From: JADFXI01 sp963784135
GTDB lineage: Bacteria; Nitrospirota; Thermodesulfovibrionia; Thermodesulfovibrionales; Dissulfurispiraceae
DNA length: 64,000 nt
NCBI GenBank assembly: GCA_963784135.1
Contig: CAWAQG010000015.1
Coordinates: 38,331 to 102,330 of the forward strand
Direction: 5' to 3'
The notes below the pieces were generated by a model. It searched no databases. It worked only from the letters and a program-made list of their open reading frames with translations, and had not been told where the DNA came from. The translations under genes and the position numbers were made by a program. Positions 8,677 to 16,367 of this stretch are shown one piece after another (position 1 is the first letter of the stretch; every line of letters starts with the position of its first letter).

Positions 8677-9473
8677 CCGGCACATTATATGTCATAGGTG
8701 TCGGCCCCGGAGACCCGGAACTCCTTACATTAAAAGCAGTAAGGATTCTAAGGACTGTAAAATGCATCTGCGTTCCCAAAGGCAGGGAAGAGGGCAGCAG
8801 CATGGCATTGAACATCATAAAGAAAATCATCAATGTGGATGACAAGGAGATGATCGAGGCCTACTTCCCGATGAGAAAAACAAAGGCCTCAGCACCGGGG
8901 TCCCCGGAAAGACGCAAGTCTTTCTGGGGTGGAGCGCCGGGGTCCCCGGAAAGACGCAAGTCTTTCCGGAGTGGAGCGCACGACCGCGAGCTGGATACAA
9001 AATGGACTGAGACGGTCGAAACTGTTTTGCGCATTCTTGACAGGGGGGCTGATATGGCATTTATCACTATAGGGGACCCCACGATTTACAGTACCTTTTT
9101 CTACCTCCATGACCGGCTGCTTGAACTAAATCCCTCGCTTTCTATCGAGATAATCCCCGGCATATCCTCGATTACAGCCTCCGCAGCCCGGGCCGGAATG
9201 TCCCTGGGGCTGGCTGACGAACGGATCGCTGTTCTCCCTGCAACGTATGCGAACGATATCGGCATGGTGCTCGAACACTTTGATACGGTAATACTCATGA
9301 AAGTCCATAAAGTTTTTGATCAGCTTCTCGAGATGCTTGATGCAGCGGGGCTTACTGATAAAGCCTTATATATTTCGCGGACTGGAATGGATGACGAAGA
9401 GGTGGTGCGCGATATCGGCACATTGAGGGGTAAGGAACTCAACTATTTTTCAATGGTGATTATTAAAAAATGA
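8673..9473 (+). CDS. cbiL: Cobalt-precorrin-2 C20-methyltransferase CbiL with a two-unit repeat insertion
   Basis: A 266-aa tetrapyrrole methylase: LYVIGVGPGDPELLTLKAVRIL, ITIGDPTIYSTFFYLHDRL, EIIPGISSITASAARAG, VLMKVHKV. It adds the C20 methyl to Co-sirohydrochlorin. The protein is about 28 residues longer than usual, and the excess is residues 74-101, two consecutive 14-residue units (APGSPERRKSFWGG and APGSPERRKSFRSG) encoded by a tandem 42-bp palindromic repeat. The reading frame is intact on both sides, so the protein could fold with a surface loop. It overlaps cbiET by 4 nt. Confidence 0.93.
   Translation: MTGTLYVIGVGPGDPELLTLKAVRILRTVKCICVPKGREEGSSMALNIIKKIINVDDKEMIEAYFPMRKTKASAPGSPERRKSFWGGAPGSPERRKSFRSGAHDRELDTKWTETVETVLRILDRGADMAFITIGDPTIYSTFFYLHDRLLELNPSLSIEIIPGISSITASAARAGMSLGLADERIAVLPATYANDIGMVLEHFDTVILMKVHKVFDQLLEMLDAAGLTDKALYISRTGMDDEEVVRDIGTLRGKELNYFSMVIIKK
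8892..8975 (+). repeat. Two tandem 42-bp hairpin repeat units inside cbiL
   Basis: Units at 8892-8933 and 8934-8975 differ at only a few bases. Each contains the palindrome ccggggtccccgg followed by the hairpin ggaaagacgcaagtctttcc (8-bp stem, 4-nt loop). Length 42 keeps the frame. A related hairpin (ggggtcccc...ggggtgc) occurs inside the foldback element at 44635-44670, so this is a dispersed element rather than a local duplication of coding sequence. Confidence 0.88.
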
Positions 9474-10270
9474 ACGGGAACGATCTTCTTCTGTTTAAGC
9501 AATGGTTCCAGGGCTACTGTGCTTCTTTCCATACATCGGATGAAGAGGACACGAAAAACCTTGTGCTTAAAGAGGAGCACACGGCACATGTATGCGCTAT
9601 TATCCTGAAAATAGCCGGCGAGGAATCACTCGGCGCGGGAGACGCCATGATTGCGGAGGCAGCAGCTCTTTTCCATGATGTGGGGAGGTTCCCCCAGTAC
9701 GCTAAATACAAAACATTCATGGACAGCCTTTCCGTAAACCATGGAGAACTCGGGGCCAGGGAGCTTGCCGGTGCGGGCATACTTAATAAACTTCCTGTGC
9801 GTGAGCAGGAAATAATTGCCACAGCGGTAAAATTCCATAACGCCTTCAAGGTACCTGATTTGGGCGGCAGCGATGCGATCATTTTTTTAAAATTGGTCCG
9901 CGATGCCGACAAGCTCGATATATGGCGTATATTCAACGAGTATTACAGTACAGACAGCACAAAGGACAAGCCCTCTGCTGTGGGGCTCGGCTTTCCGGAT
10001 GAGCCCGGATATTCAAGGGAAGTGCTCGACCGCATTTTTAATAAACAACTGATCCCGCTCGCTATGCTCAAAACGCTCACTGACTTCAAACTCACAAAAT
10101 TATCGTGGGTGTATGATCTCAATTTCAGGTCCTCTCTCAGGATGGCGGTTGAGGACAATTATATAGATAGCGTTGCCGCAGCATTGCCGCAGACAGACGA
10201 GATCCGGAAAGCTGTCGAATTTGTGCGCGAATATATCAGGAGCAAACTGGAAGGTAGCCATAATGGCTAA
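9470..10270 (+). CDS. HD-domain metal-dependent phosphohydrolase in the cobalamin operon
   Basis: A 266-aa HD-superfamily protein of unknown substrate. The metal motif is visible: His near residue 37-40, His69-Asp70 in AALFHDVGRFPQY, His91 in SVNHGELGA, a later KFHNAF, and Asp in RDADKLDIWRI. No signal peptide or membrane segment is seen. The start overlaps cbiL by 4 nt and the end overlaps cbiF, so it is co-translated with corrin enzymes. HD proteins hydrolyse phosphate esters such as nucleotides; a role in a phosphatase step of cobalamin assembly or in turnover of a nucleotide by-product is only inferred from context. Confidence 0.8.
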   Translation: MNGNDLLLFKQWFQGYCASFHTSDEEDTKNLVLKEEHTAHVCAIILKIAGEESLGAGDAMIAEAAALFHDVGRFPQYAKYKTFMDSLSVNHGELGARELAGAGILNKLPVREQEIIATAVKFHNAFKVPDLGGSDAIIFLKLVRDADKLDIWRIFNEYYSTDSTKDKPSAVGLGFPDEPGYSREVLDRIFNKQLIPLAMLKTLTDFKLTKLSWVYDLNFRSSLRMAVEDNYIDSVAAALPQTDEIRKAVEFVREYIRSKLEGSHNG

Positions 10271-11018
10271 GGTGTATTTTATAGGGGCCGGGCCGGGTGA
10301 CCCGGAATTGATTACGCTCAAGGGCAGAAGACTTCTGGATACGGCTGATGTAGTGATTTATGCAGGAAGCCTTGTAAATCCCGGGCTTCTGAACGGGATA
10401 AAGGCTGAAATCCATAATTCAGCCTCAATGACACTCGACGATACAATAGCAATCATCGAGCGCGCTGTAAAGGCAGGCAAGATGGTTGTGAGGCTGCATA
10501 CAGGAGATCCCGCATTCTACAGCGCCATATCTGAGCAGATCGAGCGTCTTGTGGAATCGGGAATCGGATACGAAGTCGTCCCTGGCGTCTCGTCAGCAAT
10601 GGCCGGGGCAGCCCTTCTCGGACAGGAACTCACCATACCCGAAATAAGCCAGACAGTCATATTCACTCGCATTGAAGGCAGGACCCCCGTGCCTGATACC
10701 GAACGCCTCGGCTCTCTTGCAAAGCACCGGGCGACCATGGTGATTTTCCTGAGTGCCGGCATGATCGAAAAAGTGAAAGAAGAACTTATGGCAGGATACC
10801 CTGCGGACACGCCTGTAGCAGTGGTTGAGAGGGCATCCTGGCCTCAGCAAAAGGTGGTCAGGGGAATGCTCAAAGATATCGTTGAGCTTGTGCAAAATGA
10901 AGGTATCAAAAAGACCGCGCTCATCTATGTCGGAGAATCTCTGAAGGCTTCTGTGTTGCCGCTCGGGAAAGAGTCAAAACTGTACAACAAGGATTTCACG
11001 CATGAATACAGGAAATAA
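10263..11018 (+). CDS. cbiF: Cobalt-precorrin-4 C11-methyltransferase CbiF
   Basis: A 251-aa tetrapyrrole methylase that methylates C11. Motifs: VYFIGAGPGDPELITLKGRRLL, VIYAGSLVNPGLL (typical of CbiF/CobM), RLHTGDPAFYSAISEQ, VVPGVSSAMAGAALLG, TRIEGRTPVP. Start ATG at 10263 lies inside the end of the HD gene; upstream in-frame codons are unlike the family. It overlaps cbiGH by 17 nt. Confidence 0.95.
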   Translation: MAKVYFIGAGPGDPELITLKGRRLLDTADVVIYAGSLVNPGLLNGIKAEIHNSASMTLDDTIAIIERAVKAGKMVVRLHTGDPAFYSAISEQIERLVESGIGYEVVPGVSSAMAGAALLGQELTIPEISQTVIFTRIEGRTPVPDTERLGSLAKHRATMVIFLSAGMIEKVKEELMAGYPADTPVAVVERASWPQQKVVRGMLKDIVELVQNEGIKKTALIYVGESLKASVLPLGKESKLYNKDFTHEYRK

Positions 11019-12795
11019 GGCCGCATTCTATATAACCGACAACGGTCTGAAACTGGCGCTAAGGCTGAAGGAACTATATCCGGAAATCAACATTATCAAA
11101 TACAGCGACCGGGCGGTGCGCGACTTTTGGGGTACGGGCATGAGCCTGATCTTTATTATGGCTGCGGGTATAGTTGTGAGGACGATAGCGCCGCTGGTCA
11201 AAGACAAGCGCACGGACCCCGGTGTTGTGATGATGGATGAAAAAGGTGAGTTCATCACCAGCCTTCTGGGCGGACATCTGGGCGGAGCCAACGGGCTCGC
11301 TGCGAGGCTTTCGCAATTTCTGGGGGGCATGGCGGTCATCAGTACAGCATCGGATGTAAACAATATGCCGTCGCTGGACTTGTGGGCGCAGGAACAGGGT
11401 CTTGTCATTGAGGAATGGGGGCTTCTTCCGCATGCCGGGACACAGCTCCTTAACAGTGGCACGCTCAAGGTATATACGGAGATACCGGTAGAGTTGCCGG
11501 ATGTATTTTACAAGGTCGATGACCTCGGTATTGCCGATGTGTGCATAACAAATAAAAAAAACGTATGTCACGCGGACTCGGGCAGCATAAGAGAACAGCT
11601 CTATTTGAGGCCGAAAAATCTTGCAGTCGGCATAGGGTGCAACAGCGGGACTGCGGCATCCGAAATAGAAGGCGCGGTAAAAAAGGTCTTTGACGAGCAT
11701 AATCTCTCACTACTTTCTGTCCGTGTTTTTGCCACTATTGATTTAAAGGCAGCTGAACCCGGACTCATGGATTTTGCCGGAAAATCACGGATAAAGATAG
11801 TCACTTTTACTCCTGATGAGTTGAACGGGGTCGCGGGCATAGAAAAGTCGGAGACTGTATTTAAGGCGACCGGCGCCTATGCGGTGTCAGAGGCGGCGGC
11901 CCTTATCGCATCAGGGGGCGGTCCACTCATTGTGCCGAAGCAGAAAACCGGAAACGTAACGGTTGCGATAGCGGAAGACAGGCCGGGCTCCGCAAACTGC
12001 TATCGCAGCGCCGGCCGCAAAATCTATATAGTGGGTACCGGCCCGGGAAGCATTGAACACATTACGCCTTATGCCAGGGAGGCGATAGGGAAATCCGAAG
12101 CCGTCGTCGGGTACGGCGTGTATCTTGATTTGATAACAGATCTGATAAGAGATAAAGAGGTTGTATCTACCGGCATGACTCAGGAGGCAGACCGCTGCAG
12201 GGCCGCAGTCGAACTTGCTCTCAGCGGCAAAACCGTTGCAGTGATAAGCGGCGGGGACCCGGGAATTTATGCTATGGCAGGATTGGTGCTTGAGTTATTA
12301 AGCGCTCGCGCCACCGCGTCACCGCGTCCCTGCGTCCCTGTTGAGGTTGAGGTCATTCCCGGAATATCGGCGGTGAATGCTGCCGCCTCCAGGCTTGGGG
12401 CCCCGCTCATGCACGACTTTGCAGTGATAAGCTTATCAGACAGGCTGACACCGTGGGAGCTTATAGAGAAAAGGCTTGAGGCCGCTGCAATGGCCGACTT
12501 TGTTATCGTCCTTTATAACCCCAAAAGCATGGGAAGGCCGGAGCACATCGACAGGGCGCGGGCGATATGCCTGCGATACCGAAGCGCCGAGACCCCGGTG
12601 GGCATTGTCAGGGCCGCCATGCGAGAGAATGAAAAAGTGATTGTCACAAACCTTCGCGACATGCTGAATCACGGCATCGATATGCAGACCACGGTGATTA
12701 TAGGCAATTCCACCACGTTTACATGGAACAACCTTATGATCACCCCGAGGGGATATACAGCTTCAAAGAAACACCAAGGGTCTACGCGCGAATAA
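11002..12795 (+). CDS. CbiG-CbiH fusion: cobalt-precorrin-5A hydrolase / cobalt-precorrin-3 C17-methyltransferase
   Basis: A 597-aa two-domain protein. Residues 1-~330 are CbiG, which opens the delta-lactone and releases acetaldehyde: FIMAAGIVVRTIAPLVKDK, DPGVVMMDEKGEFITSLLGGHLGGAN, AVGIGCNSGTAASEI, and GPLIVPKQKTGNVTVAIAE. Residues ~345-597 are CbiH: IYIVGTGPGSIEHITPYAREA, ISGGDPGIYAMAGLVLE, VIPGISAVNAAASRLGAP, LYNPKSMGRPEH. It catalyses ring contraction with C17 methylation. A Pro/Arg-rich stretch near 12312-12335 is built from 8-bp repeats. This is the last gene of the operon. Confidence 0.94.
   Translation: MNTGNKAAFYITDNGLKLALRLKELYPEINIIKYSDRAVRDFWGTGMSLIFIMAAGIVVRTIAPLVKDKRTDPGVVMMDEKGEFITSLLGGHLGGANGLAARLSQFLGGMAVISTASDVNNMPSLDLWAQEQGLVIEEWGLLPHAGTQLLNSGTLKVYTEIPVELPDVFYKVDDLGIADVCITNKKNVCHADSGSIREQLYLRPKNLAVGIGCNSGTAASEIEGAVKKVFDEHNLSLLSVRVFATIDLKAAEPGLMDFAGKSRIKIVTFTPDELNGVAGIEKSETVFKATGAYAVSEAAALIASGGGPLIVPKQKTGNVTVAIAEDRPGSANCYRSAGRKIYIVGTGPGSIEHITPYAREAIGKSEAVVGYGVYLDLITDLIRDKEVVSTGMTQEADRCRAAVELALSGKTVAVISGGDPGIYAMAGLVLELLSARATASPRPCVPVEVEVIPGISAVNAAASRLGAPLMHDFAVISLSDRLTPWELIEKRLEAAAMADFVIVLYNPKSMGRPEHIDRARAICLRYRSAETPVGIVRAAMRENEKVIVTNLRDMLNHGIDMQTTVIIGNSTTFTWNNLMITPRGYTASKKHQGSTRE
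12312..12335 (+). repeat. Short 8-bp tandem repeats inside the cbiH domain
   Basis: caccgcgt is present twice in a row, then ccctgcgt and a partial copy. It encodes ATASPRPCVPV just before EVEVIPGISAV, where homologues run directly into the strand, so it looks like a small in-frame insertion. Confidence 0.55.
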
Positions 12796-12870
12796 CCGGA
12801 AGAAACTTGCATGGGTGATAAAGCAAGAGCCCGAAAGTTCAGTTACACCCCCTGTTCAATCTTGTATGAG

Positions 12871-12892
12871 TGCTGACCCCGACCGGTCAGCA
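12871..12892. terminator. Possible hairpin between the converging cbiGH and zinc-ribbon genes
   Basis: Perfect 8-bp arms tgctgacc / ggtcagca separated by 6 nt. No T-run follows on either side, so intrinsic termination is uncertain; position after two converging stops is the main support. Confidence 0.35.
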
Positions 12893-12901
12893 GGAAGGGC
12901 A

Positions 12902-13105
12902 TCAGCCTCCACCGCCACCGCCCGAAGTACCAACAGAGGGAGCACCATTCCCGCCAATGGAACAGCAGCTGAATGATGATATTTTTTTCTGCACATCGGT
13001 AGAGCTGCATTTCGGACACTTTATGCCATTGTTGCCTGCATTTATACTCCTAAGTAACGAAAACAGGTTATTGCATTTTTCACAGTAATATTCGTAAATT
13101 GGCAC
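12902..13105 (-). CDS. FmdB-type zinc-ribbon protein
   Basis: A 67-aa small protein. It begins MPIYEYYCEKC (GTG start at 13105) and has a CxxC...CPKC zinc ribbon (residues ~8-11 and ~35-38), then a Ser/Gly-rich tail ending in six glycines. This is the common architecture of the FmdB putative regulatory family (CxxC_CxxC_SSSS type). Function is unknown; the name derives from an association with formamidase genes. It points toward the end of the cobalamin operon and is not part of it. Confidence 0.85.
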   Translation of the reverse strand: MPIYEYYCEKCNNLFSLLRSINAGNNGIKCPKCSSTDVQKKISSFSCCSIGGNGAPSVGTSGGGGGG

Positions 13106-13169
13106 GACAAAAATACCCCCTCAAAGAAAACGTTAATTTAGTAATTTTCGCATGTTATATTTATAAAAG

Positions 13170-14146
13170 TCAAAATTTGTCAGTCAACCCAAGATCGAGT
13201 TCCGGCGCAGCTCCCTTTTTCAGATGGACAAGGCTACTTCCTCCTACTTCCCAATGCCGGGATATGTATACCTCAATCTGTTCCCACTCTCCCCGGTCAT
13301 TTTTGATCTTCCTGCACTTCATTCAGATCGGAAAAAGCCCGCTGAGTTTTTCGACAGGTCTACCTCATCACTCAGCGCTCTGATGAGTGCCTCTCTGTCC
13401 ATTTCACAAAATTTGCGTTCGGTAATGTCACGGCATATCTCGACCGCCATTATAGTGTCGCCAGTTTCATCAACGATAGGGCAGGCTTCTATTTCCCATA
13501 TATTTCCGTCCCCACGCCCGTCATTCTCGAAGGTAACAGACCTGCCTGTCCTAAAAACCTCCTGTGTAACACAGGCTTCGCAGGGTGCTTCACGGTTAAA
13601 AATCGCGTTGTAACATAATGAATGCCTGGACCAGTTCAACGGCATCATATGCTTGATTGCCCTGTTGTTATTCATTACGATCCTCATGTCACGGTCTATG
13701 ACGATCACAGCATAATGTATGGAATTGAGGACTGTTTCGAGAAATGTTTTCATCCTCTTTATTTCCCTGTCGACCTTGCTTTTTGTAAGGGCAGTTTTAA
13801 TAGTTACGTCCAACTGCTGATCATTAAAGGGTTTAATCAAATATCCGAAAGGCATCGTACTCCCTGCGCGTTCAACTGTATTGTGGTCGGCATGGGCGGT
13901 AATGTACACGACAGGCACATCATATTTAGCTCGTATTGTTTCGGTGGCCCGTATTCCATCAATATTTCCTGCAAGCTCTATATCCATAAGAACAAGATCC
14001 GGACAGCAGCTTGAGAACGCATTAAAAGCATCTTCTCCGTTAGCAACAACATCGGTAACCTCATACTCCATATGATCAAGCGTCCGTCTTATCCCCTCCG
14101 CAATCAACAATTCGTCTTCCACTATAAGTATCCGTTTATTGGCCAT
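13170..14146 (-). pseudogene. Response regulator with PAS domain; C-terminal domain frameshifted and interrupted
   Basis: The intact frame (13319-14146, 275 aa) encodes a receiver domain (ILIVEDE, phospho-acceptor Asp55 in LVLMDIELAG, Lys in LIKPFND) and a PAS domain (residues ~125-245, ending VEICRDITERK). It stops at SAGFFRSE. Shifting frame at the TTTTT run near 13347-13351 restores the well-known tail of this family: VEKLSGLFPI, then a TGA at 13323-13325 where the family has Cys, then MKCRKIKNDRGEWEQIEVYI, ending at 13170. The later CPxC pair of the family is also lost. Both a frameshift and a nonsense change suggest real decay of the tail. The start at 14146 follows AAGGAGG. Confidence 0.75.
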
Positions 14147-14282
14147 TTTATCCTCCCTTTTAATGGAAAAGTTCTGATTTTAATGTCCTTGCGCTAAACG
14201 TGAGAAGCGTTTTCAACAATGCTATCAAAGTTTATGCATTAATGCAACTGTTCCGGCAACATACTGTAGCGAGTTGATAAAC

Positions 14283-14313
14283 TGTCCGTATCTGTAGCAC
14301 ATAAACTGTCCGG
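14283..14313 (+). repeat. IS left terminal inverted repeat
   Basis: TGTCCG at the outer edge and ATAAACTGTCCGG at the inner edge; pairs with 15582-15612 at 25/31 positions. Confidence 0.8.
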
Positions 14314-14343
14314 GTGGTATATGGATAGCAAGGGGGGCTATCC

Positions 14344-15522
14344 ATGAAACGTTCGGCGGTGTTGCAGGAGGTACGGAAAATGAGATTTGAAGAAGGTTAT
14401 GAGGGCTGGAAGAGTGGACGGCTAACGCAGGAGGAAGCGGCGATGCTCCTTGGTGTCTGTGACAGGACATTTCGGCGATATCTGCTGAGGTATGCGGATA
14501 AAGGGATGGAGGGACTTATAGATAAGCGTTTAGGACAAATATCGCATCTGCGAGCACCAGTTGACGAAGTGATGGCGCTATCGGATCTTTATAGAGGACG
14601 TTATTATGGTTTCAACGTCAAGCATTTTTTTAGCTGGTATCGCCGAGTTCATCAAGGAAACAGGAGCTACACATGGGTCAAAAACACCCTCCAGGAAAAG
14701 GGATTGGTACCGAAAGGGGCACTGAAAGGGGCACACAGGAAAAGAAGGGTCAGGGCTCCCTATATCGGCATGATGCTTCATCAGGATGGTTCCCGGCACC
14801 AGTGGGTTCCCGGCAAATTATGGGATTTGATCGTGACGATGGATGATGCCAGCAGTGAACACTACTCGATGTTTTTTGTTAAGGAAGAAGGCACACAAAG
14901 CAGCTTTCTGGGTGTAAAAGAGGTTATAGAGCAACACGGGTTGTTTGCTTCGTTGTATACGGATCGCGGAAGTCACTATTGGCATACACCGGAGGCTGGA
15001 GGGAAAGTGGACAAATCAAGTCTTACCCAGTTTGGTCGTGCAATGAGCCAACTGGGGATTAAGATGATCCCTGCGTATTCTCCTGAAGCCAGGGGCCGTT
15101 CTGAGCGAGCCTTCAGTACCCATCAAGATCGGCTGGTCAAGGAGCTTGCGATGGCGGGCATCACTGGGATGAAGCAGGCCAATGATTATCTTGCCAGTAC
15201 ATATATGCCGGCCCATAATGCCGAGTTCGCCGTTATCCCTCAAGAACCAGAGAGCGTGTTCGTGACTTGGGCAGGCACTGCCTTGGAAGACATCCTATGC
15301 GAACAGTATGACCGCACCGTCGGCAATGACAACTGTGTAAAGTTCGATGGACTAAAACTTCAGATCCCGCCAAATCAATATCGTTGCCATTACGTCAGGG
15401 TCCAGGTAAGCGTTCATCGTTATCCCGACGGTAGACTTGCTATCTTTCATGGACCGAGAAAACTGGCTGCCTATAACTCTAAAGGAAAGGAGATTGCAAT
15501 TTGCTCACATGCAGCGGCATAA
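14344..15522 (+). CDS. ISNCY/IS1202-like DDE transposase
   Basis: A complete 392-aa transposase. An N-terminal helix-turn-helix (residues ~27-60: LTQEEAAMLLGVCDRTFRRY) precedes an rve-type DDE core with HQDGS (Asp148), LYTDRGSHY (Asp207) and SPEARGRSERAF (Glu254 or Glu248). The C-terminal beta-rich region follows. No internal stops, so it is probably active or recently active. The start ATG at 14344 follows a short distance after the left end. Confidence 0.92.
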   Translation: MKRSAVLQEVRKMRFEEGYEGWKSGRLTQEEAAMLLGVCDRTFRRYLLRYADKGMEGLIDKRLGQISHLRAPVDEVMALSDLYRGRYYGFNVKHFFSWYRRVHQGNRSYTWVKNTLQEKGLVPKGALKGAHRKRRVRAPYIGMMLHQDGSRHQWVPGKLWDLIVTMDDASSEHYSMFFVKEEGTQSSFLGVKEVIEQHGLFASLYTDRGSHYWHTPEAGGKVDKSSLTQFGRAMSQLGIKMIPAYSPEARGRSERAFSTHQDRLVKELAMAGITGMKQANDYLASTYMPAHNAEFAVIPQEPESVFVTWAGTALEDILCEQYDRTVGNDNCVKFDGLKLQIPPNQYRCHYVRVQVSVHRYPDGRLAIFHGPRKLAAYNSKGKEIAICSHAAA

Positions 15523-15581
15523 GCCTTAATAAAACTGAAATCGGTGGACTGCCATGTTCCATGCGCAGCCACCCTGCAGAA

Positions 15582-15612
15582 CCGGACAGTTTATTTGCTC
15601 TAAAACCGGACA
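15582..15612 (-). repeat. IS right terminal inverted repeat
   Basis: Inverse complement reads TGTCCGGTTTTAGAGCAAAT and then AAACTGTCCGG, matching the left end. Confidence 0.8.
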
Positions 15613-15615
15613 ACT

Positions 15616-16356
15616 CTATTTGTTGACAACAGTCGATGGGGATGCCGGGTTGTTGTCATCCGGTGAAAGCGCTGCGCCAAGGCACTGTTCATATTCTATA
15701 GGATGTTCACTGATCATGCGCTCTTTGGATATTTTCCCTGTGAACATGACTGTGTCCACGGGGAAGACTTCCGGGCTGAAGATCGAGTTGTATATGTGCC
15801 AAACCGTGACAAGCAGTATAAGAACAAAAGCTTCATTAGTATGGAGGATTTTCGAGACGGGAATGACCTCGCCGGGAAGGACACGCGTGGCCAGAGTCGG
15901 GAACCATAAAATAAGGCCTGTTAAGCCCATCAGGATGCTCCCGGTAAGAATACCCCAATATTCAAATTTTTGCCTGTAGTCGTATCTGCCGCAACGGGCG
16001 GGCTTCTCGACCATGCCGGCATAATATTTAAGATTGGTGATTGCATCGCTAAAATCGCATTTCGTGATCATAATAGCTGTGTCCCATTTTCTGAATAGTA
16101 CGCCTGAAACTGCAACGAGAAGGTGTTGTGCAAGAGTAAGGATCAGAAAGAGACCGCTAATCCGGTGTATTATCCTGACCGCATCAATCCCGCCAAGATG
16201 CAGCACAATCCATTGTGAGAGGGCCAGGTCATAATATTTTTGGGCGAACCCGGTTGCCATAAGAAACACAAAGATAACAGCGATGGCCCAGTGCTCAACG
16301 ATGCGGTACCATGAAAACCTTTTGATATACGGAGCGGGACCTGCAGCAGCGTTCAT
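15616..16356 (-). CDS. Dihaem membrane cytochrome b, FdnI/HydC-like
   Basis: A 246-aa integral membrane cytochrome of the formate dehydrogenase gamma / Ni-Fe hydrogenase cytochrome b type. Four hydrophobic helices are visible (near residues 22-38, 55-90, 140-160 and 175-195). Candidate haem ligands are the His in RIVEHWAIA, HLGG, IIHRISG and LLVTVWHIYN. The C-terminal FPVDTVMFTGKIS...HPIEY matches that family. The ATG at 16356 is preferred because of a GGAGGG site just upstream; a further upstream in-frame start overlaps the cytochrome c gene. It would link the quinone pool to the adjacent multihaem cytochrome. The extreme C-terminus abuts the IS and may have been altered by it. Confidence 0.85.
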   Translation of the reverse strand: MNAAAGPAPYIKRFSWYRIVEHWAIAVIFVFLMATGFAQKYYDLALSQWIVLHLGGIDAVRIIHRISGLFLILTLAQHLLVAVSGVLFRKWDTAIMITKCDFSDAITNLKYYAGMVEKPARCGRYDYRQKFEYWGILTGSILMGLTGLILWFPTLATRVLPGEVIPVSKILHTNEAFVLILLVTVWHIYNSIFSPEVFPVDTVMFTGKISKERMISEHPIEYEQCLGAALSPDDNNPASPSTVVNK

Positions 16357-16367
16357 TGTTCCCTCCT

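Larger units (their letters stand above)
14283..15612 (+). mobile_element. Insertion sequence, IS1202-like (ISNCY group), 1330 bp
   Basis: The transposase gene is flanked by imperfect 31-bp terminal inverted repeats at 14283-14313 and 15582-15612 (25 of 31 identical). Each starts TGTCCG and contains a second internal ATAAACTGTCCGG copy 24 bp further in. This double-site end structure is symmetric at both ends. No target duplication could be assigned with confidence. The right end lies just 3 bp before the stop codon of the cytochrome b gene. Confidence 0.85.

Noticed and set aside
8892..8975. CRISPR array
   Set aside because: Only two adjacent units without spacers and inside a coding gene; no cas genes in the window.
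12870..13088. Pro-rich open frame opposite the zinc-ribbon gene
   Set aside because: The poly-Pro stretch is the complement of the Gly-rich tail of the FmdB-type protein.
13323..13325. TGA in place of a CxxC cysteine, suggesting selenocysteine
   Set aside because: A frameshift is also needed to reach this frame, further conserved Cys are lost downstream, and no clear selenocysteine insertion hairpin was recognised; decay is simpler.
14225..14470. Open frame on the minus strand at the IS left end
   Set aside because: Overlaps the inverted repeat and transposase start; no coding features.
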